From Allosediminivita pacifica (GTDB taxonomy: Bacteria; Pseudomonadota; Alphaproteobacteria; Rhodobacterales; Rhodobacteraceae), in contig NZ_QBKN01000029.1 in assembly GCF_003054175.1 (NCBI RefSeq), positions 1 through 60,355 on the forward strand: a DNA stretch of 60,355 bases, written 5' to 3'. Position 1 is the stretch's first letter, and each line of letters opens with the position of its first letter. Shown here piece by piece: positions 58,614-60,355 of this stretch. Made by a program: the position numbers and the translations under genes. The notes below the pieces were generated by a model that was given only the letters and a program-made list of their open reading frames with translations, was not told the DNA's origin and ran no database searches.

Positions 58614-59567
58614 ATGCAGACCAGGACACTGGGCAAGACCGGTTTCGAAATCTCCCCGATCGTCTTCGGAGGAAACGTTCTCGGCTGGACGACGGACGAA
58701 AAGGAGAGCTTTCGCGTCCTAGACGCGTTTATCGACCACGGGTTCGACACGATCGACACGGCTGATGTCTATTCTGCCTGGGCCGAGGGCCACAGGGGCG
58801 GCGAATCCGAGACCATGCTTGGCAAGTGGTTTGCAGCGCGTCCCGGCATGCGCGACCGGGTGAAGCTCTTCACCAAGGTCGGGTCGGACATGGGCGGACC
58901 GGGTGAAAAAGGTCTGTCCGAGGCCTGGATCGCGAAGGCCGTCGACAGGTCGCTTGAGCGCATGCAGGTGGAGAATATCGACCTCTACTTCTCGCACTGG
59001 CCCGATCGCGACGTCCCGCACGAGGAAACGCTAGGAGCCTACCAGAAGCTGATCGAAGCCGGGAAGATCCGGGCGATCGGCGCATCGAACTACGATGCGG
59101 AGCTTTTAAGCGCAGCACTGGAGGTGGCGAAGACGGAAGGGCTACCCGAGTACCAGGTCGTTCAGCCCGAATACAACCTCTACGACCGCGGCGCCTTCGA
59201 GGGGCCGCTGCAAGAGCTCTGCATCACGAACGACATCGGCGTGGTGACCTATTTTTCACTCGCCGCCGGGTTTCTGACCGGCAAGTACCGCGGGGCCGCT
59301 GATCTCGAGGGTCGCAAGCGGGGCGGGATGGTCGAGAAGTACCTCGACGACCGCGGAATGCGGATCTTGGACGTCCTGGAAGAGGTTGCGTCGGAGCACA
59401 AAGCAACTCCGTCCGAGGTCTCGCTCGCCTGGCTGATCGCCCGGGATGGAGTCACCGCCCCGATCGCCAGTGCCACCAGCGTTCCGCAGGTCGAGAGCTT
59501 TGCCCGGGCCGCCGAACTGGAACTGTCTTCAGAGGCACTCGGCAGGCTGAGCGCTGCCGGCGCCTGA
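58614..59567 (+). CDS. Aldo/keto reductase
   Basis: A 317-residue TIM-barrel NADPH reductase. The catalytic tetrad is visible: Asp and Tyr in TIDTADVYSAW, Lys in KLFTKVG, His in LYFSHWPD. The C-terminal cofactor segment is IASATSVPQVESFARA. AAGGAAAAC precedes ATG 58614; the longer frame to 58245 overlaps a different gene. The substrate is not predictable. The 262 bases upstream hold no supported gene. Confidence 0.92.
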   Translation: MQTRTLGKTGFEISPIVFGGNVLGWTTDEKESFRVLDAFIDHGFDTIDTADVYSAWAEGHRGGESETMLGKWFAARPGMRDRVKLFTKVGSDMGGPGEKGLSEAWIAKAVDRSLERMQVENIDLYFSHWPDRDVPHEETLGAYQKLIEAGKIRAIGASNYDAELLSAALEVAKTEGLPEYQVVQPEYNLYDRGAFEGPLQELCITNDIGVVTYFSLAAGFLTGKYRGAADLEGRKRGGMVEKYLDDRGMRILDVLEEVASEHKATPSEVSLAWLIARDGVTAPIASATSVPQVESFARAAELELSSEALGRLSAAGA

Positions 59568-59749
59568 GAGCGCGTCGCTTGCCACGAGAGACGGATGACC
59601 TGAGCTCCTCGGGACGCGCAGGTTCTCGTTGCTCATCTGGCTTCGCCTGAGAAGGCAATCGGCATGGCGGGGCCACTTTGCGTTGCCTCGACCTCGCTCG
59701 CAGATACAGAAGCGGTCGTCCCGTTAAGGGTATCTGTCACTCTCCGCGG

Positions 59750-59810
59750 GCGAGGCGCCTAGCCCGTACGAAGGTGATCCATTCCCGGTGGATCACCATG
59801 CGGGCCTCGC
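59750..59810. repeat. Nested inverted repeat between the last two genes
   Basis: The inner stem GGTGATCCA (59773-59781) with TGGATCACC (59789-59797) is a perfect 9-bp repeat with a 7-nt loop. The outer arms GCGAGGC (59750-59756) and GCCTCGC (59804-59810), and GCCCG/CGGGC between them, extend the fold to about 60 bases. It may be a bidirectional terminator for the convergent genes. Confidence 0.5.
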
Positions 59811-59826
59811 CGCTGTCATCGCCGGA

Positions 59827-60355
59827 TCAGTAGCCCTGCGCGGGGTCGAAGACGTTGGGCAGGCTGTCACCGGCCTCGAAACTGCGGATCGCGTCGGCCA
59901 CGTAGAAGGCCTTGTCCCGCTTGGTGGGGGTCGACGCGATATGCGGCGTCACCGTCACCTTGGGATGATCCCAGAGCGGGCTTTCGGTCGGCAGGGGTTC
60001 GGTTTGGAACACGTCGAGCACGGCACCGGAGAGGTGCCCGTCGTCCAGCGCGGCGACGAGATCTTCCTCGACGAGATGCTTGCCGCGCCCGGCGTTGATG
60101 AAGGCCGCGCCCTTCGGCAGTTGTCGCAGGATGCCGGCGTCGATCAGGTTCTCGGTCGCCTTGGTGGCGGGCAGCAGGTCCACGAGAATATCCGTGCCAC
60201 CCAGGAAATCCCCCATGCCCTCGGGACCGGCGAAAGACTCCATGCCCTCAACGGTCTTTTCGGTGCGCGACCAGCCCCGCGTGCTGAATCCCATCGCGCG
60301 CAGCGCGGCGGCGGATGCCAGCCCGAGGTTCCCTTGCCCCATGATCCCCACGGTC
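59827..60355 (-). CDS. D-2-hydroxyacid dehydrogenase, C-terminal part (runs off the window)
   Basis: The frame is open at the window edge. The visible ~175 residues include GIMGQGNLG (Rossmann glycines), INAGRGKHLVEEDLVAAL with the catalytic Arg, DVFQTEPLP with the Glu and VTPHIAS with the His. This is the glyoxylate/hydroxypyruvate reductase (GhrA-like) type. The N-terminal substrate domain is outside the window. Confidence 0.9.
   Translation of the reverse strand, partial: TVGIMGQGNLGLASAAALRAMGFSTRGWSRTEKTVEGMESFAGPEGMGDFLGGTDILVDLLPATKATENLIDAGILRQLPKGAAFINAGRGKHLVEEDLVAALDDGHLSGAVLDVFQTEPLPTESPLWDHPKVTVTPHIASTPTKRDKAFYVADAIRSFEAGDSLPNVFDPAQGY

Noticed and set aside
1-60355. CRISPR arrays, rRNA genes, replication origin
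   Set aside because: No regularly spaced repeats, no rRNA sequence and no rep/par genes or iterons were seen in the window.

Overview
The window is GC-rich alphaproteobacterial DNA. Codon use, the TPP-controlled thiDOSGEF operon with a ThiXYZ transporter and TenA, the split Ccm genes and the many 4-base ATGA/GTGA overlaps all suggest a Rhodobacterales (roseobacter/Paracoccus-like) replicon. That placement is inference; no rRNA, replication gene or complete tRNA is present. Much of the window looks like an accessory copper-resistance region. It has three CopA-type ATPases, five c-type cytochromes, one cueR and at least five CueR-type promoters, interleaved with remnants of mobile elements.

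Layout. 1-5100: the tail of an IS66 transposase, then a tyrosine-recombinase module (a protein with three winged-helix-like repeats, an internally deleted recombinase, and two full recombinases that overlap by 4 bases). 5148-10014: a DUF305 protein, then copA-cueR-methyltransferase and the divergent copZ. 10055-15694: a minus-strand set of L,D-transpeptidase, cytochromes, a small Cys/His protein, multicopper oxidase and a DsbA/ScsC-like protein. 15780-18655: a CueR-type promoter overlapping a response-regulator box, a DUF2933 gene, a small lipoprotein and an ScsB-like reductase. 18665-28095 (minus): response regulator, sensor kinase, SHOCT protein, ccmF-ccmG-ccmH-ccmI, an atypical CDF protein, an ATC-hydrolase-like protein and an EamA exporter. 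28267-35425 (plus): a Met-rich EF-hand protein, DUF302, a K+-channel-like protein, a TVP38 protein, an amino-acid permease, a second copA, small secreted proteins and a truncated TolC-family gene. The last two blocks diverge from an almost perfectly symmetric promoter centred near 28164.

35430-37017 is a scar region with truncated genes, an integrase N-terminal fragment and an ~80-bp repeat. 37018-44417 is a TPP riboswitch and a nine-to-ten-gene thiamin operon (thiDOSGEF, thiY, tenA, thiZ, thiX) whose ThiD appears to have lost about 35 residues. 44418-45278 holds the second copy of the ~80-bp repeat and a decayed IS3-family transposase. 45279-48715 is a second, re-ordered copper cluster (cytochrome c, small Cys/His protein, third copA). 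48949-55873 is a cyanophycin-type cluster (cyanophycinase, cyanophycin synthetase, an extra ATP-grasp enzyme, a CocE/NonD hydrolase). The right end holds a Crp/Fnr regulator, a LysE exporter, a STAS-domain protein, a small protein, an aldo/keto reductase and a truncated 2-hydroxyacid dehydrogenase.

The most promising candidates for something undescribed are these: a two-component system that may coordinate periplasmic copper handling with its own haem-lyase (CcmFGHI) genes through a symmetric divergent promoter and a box shared with a distant CueR-type promoter; a recurring pair of cytochrome c and small Cys/His secreted protein; and the four-gene cyanophycin-type cluster.
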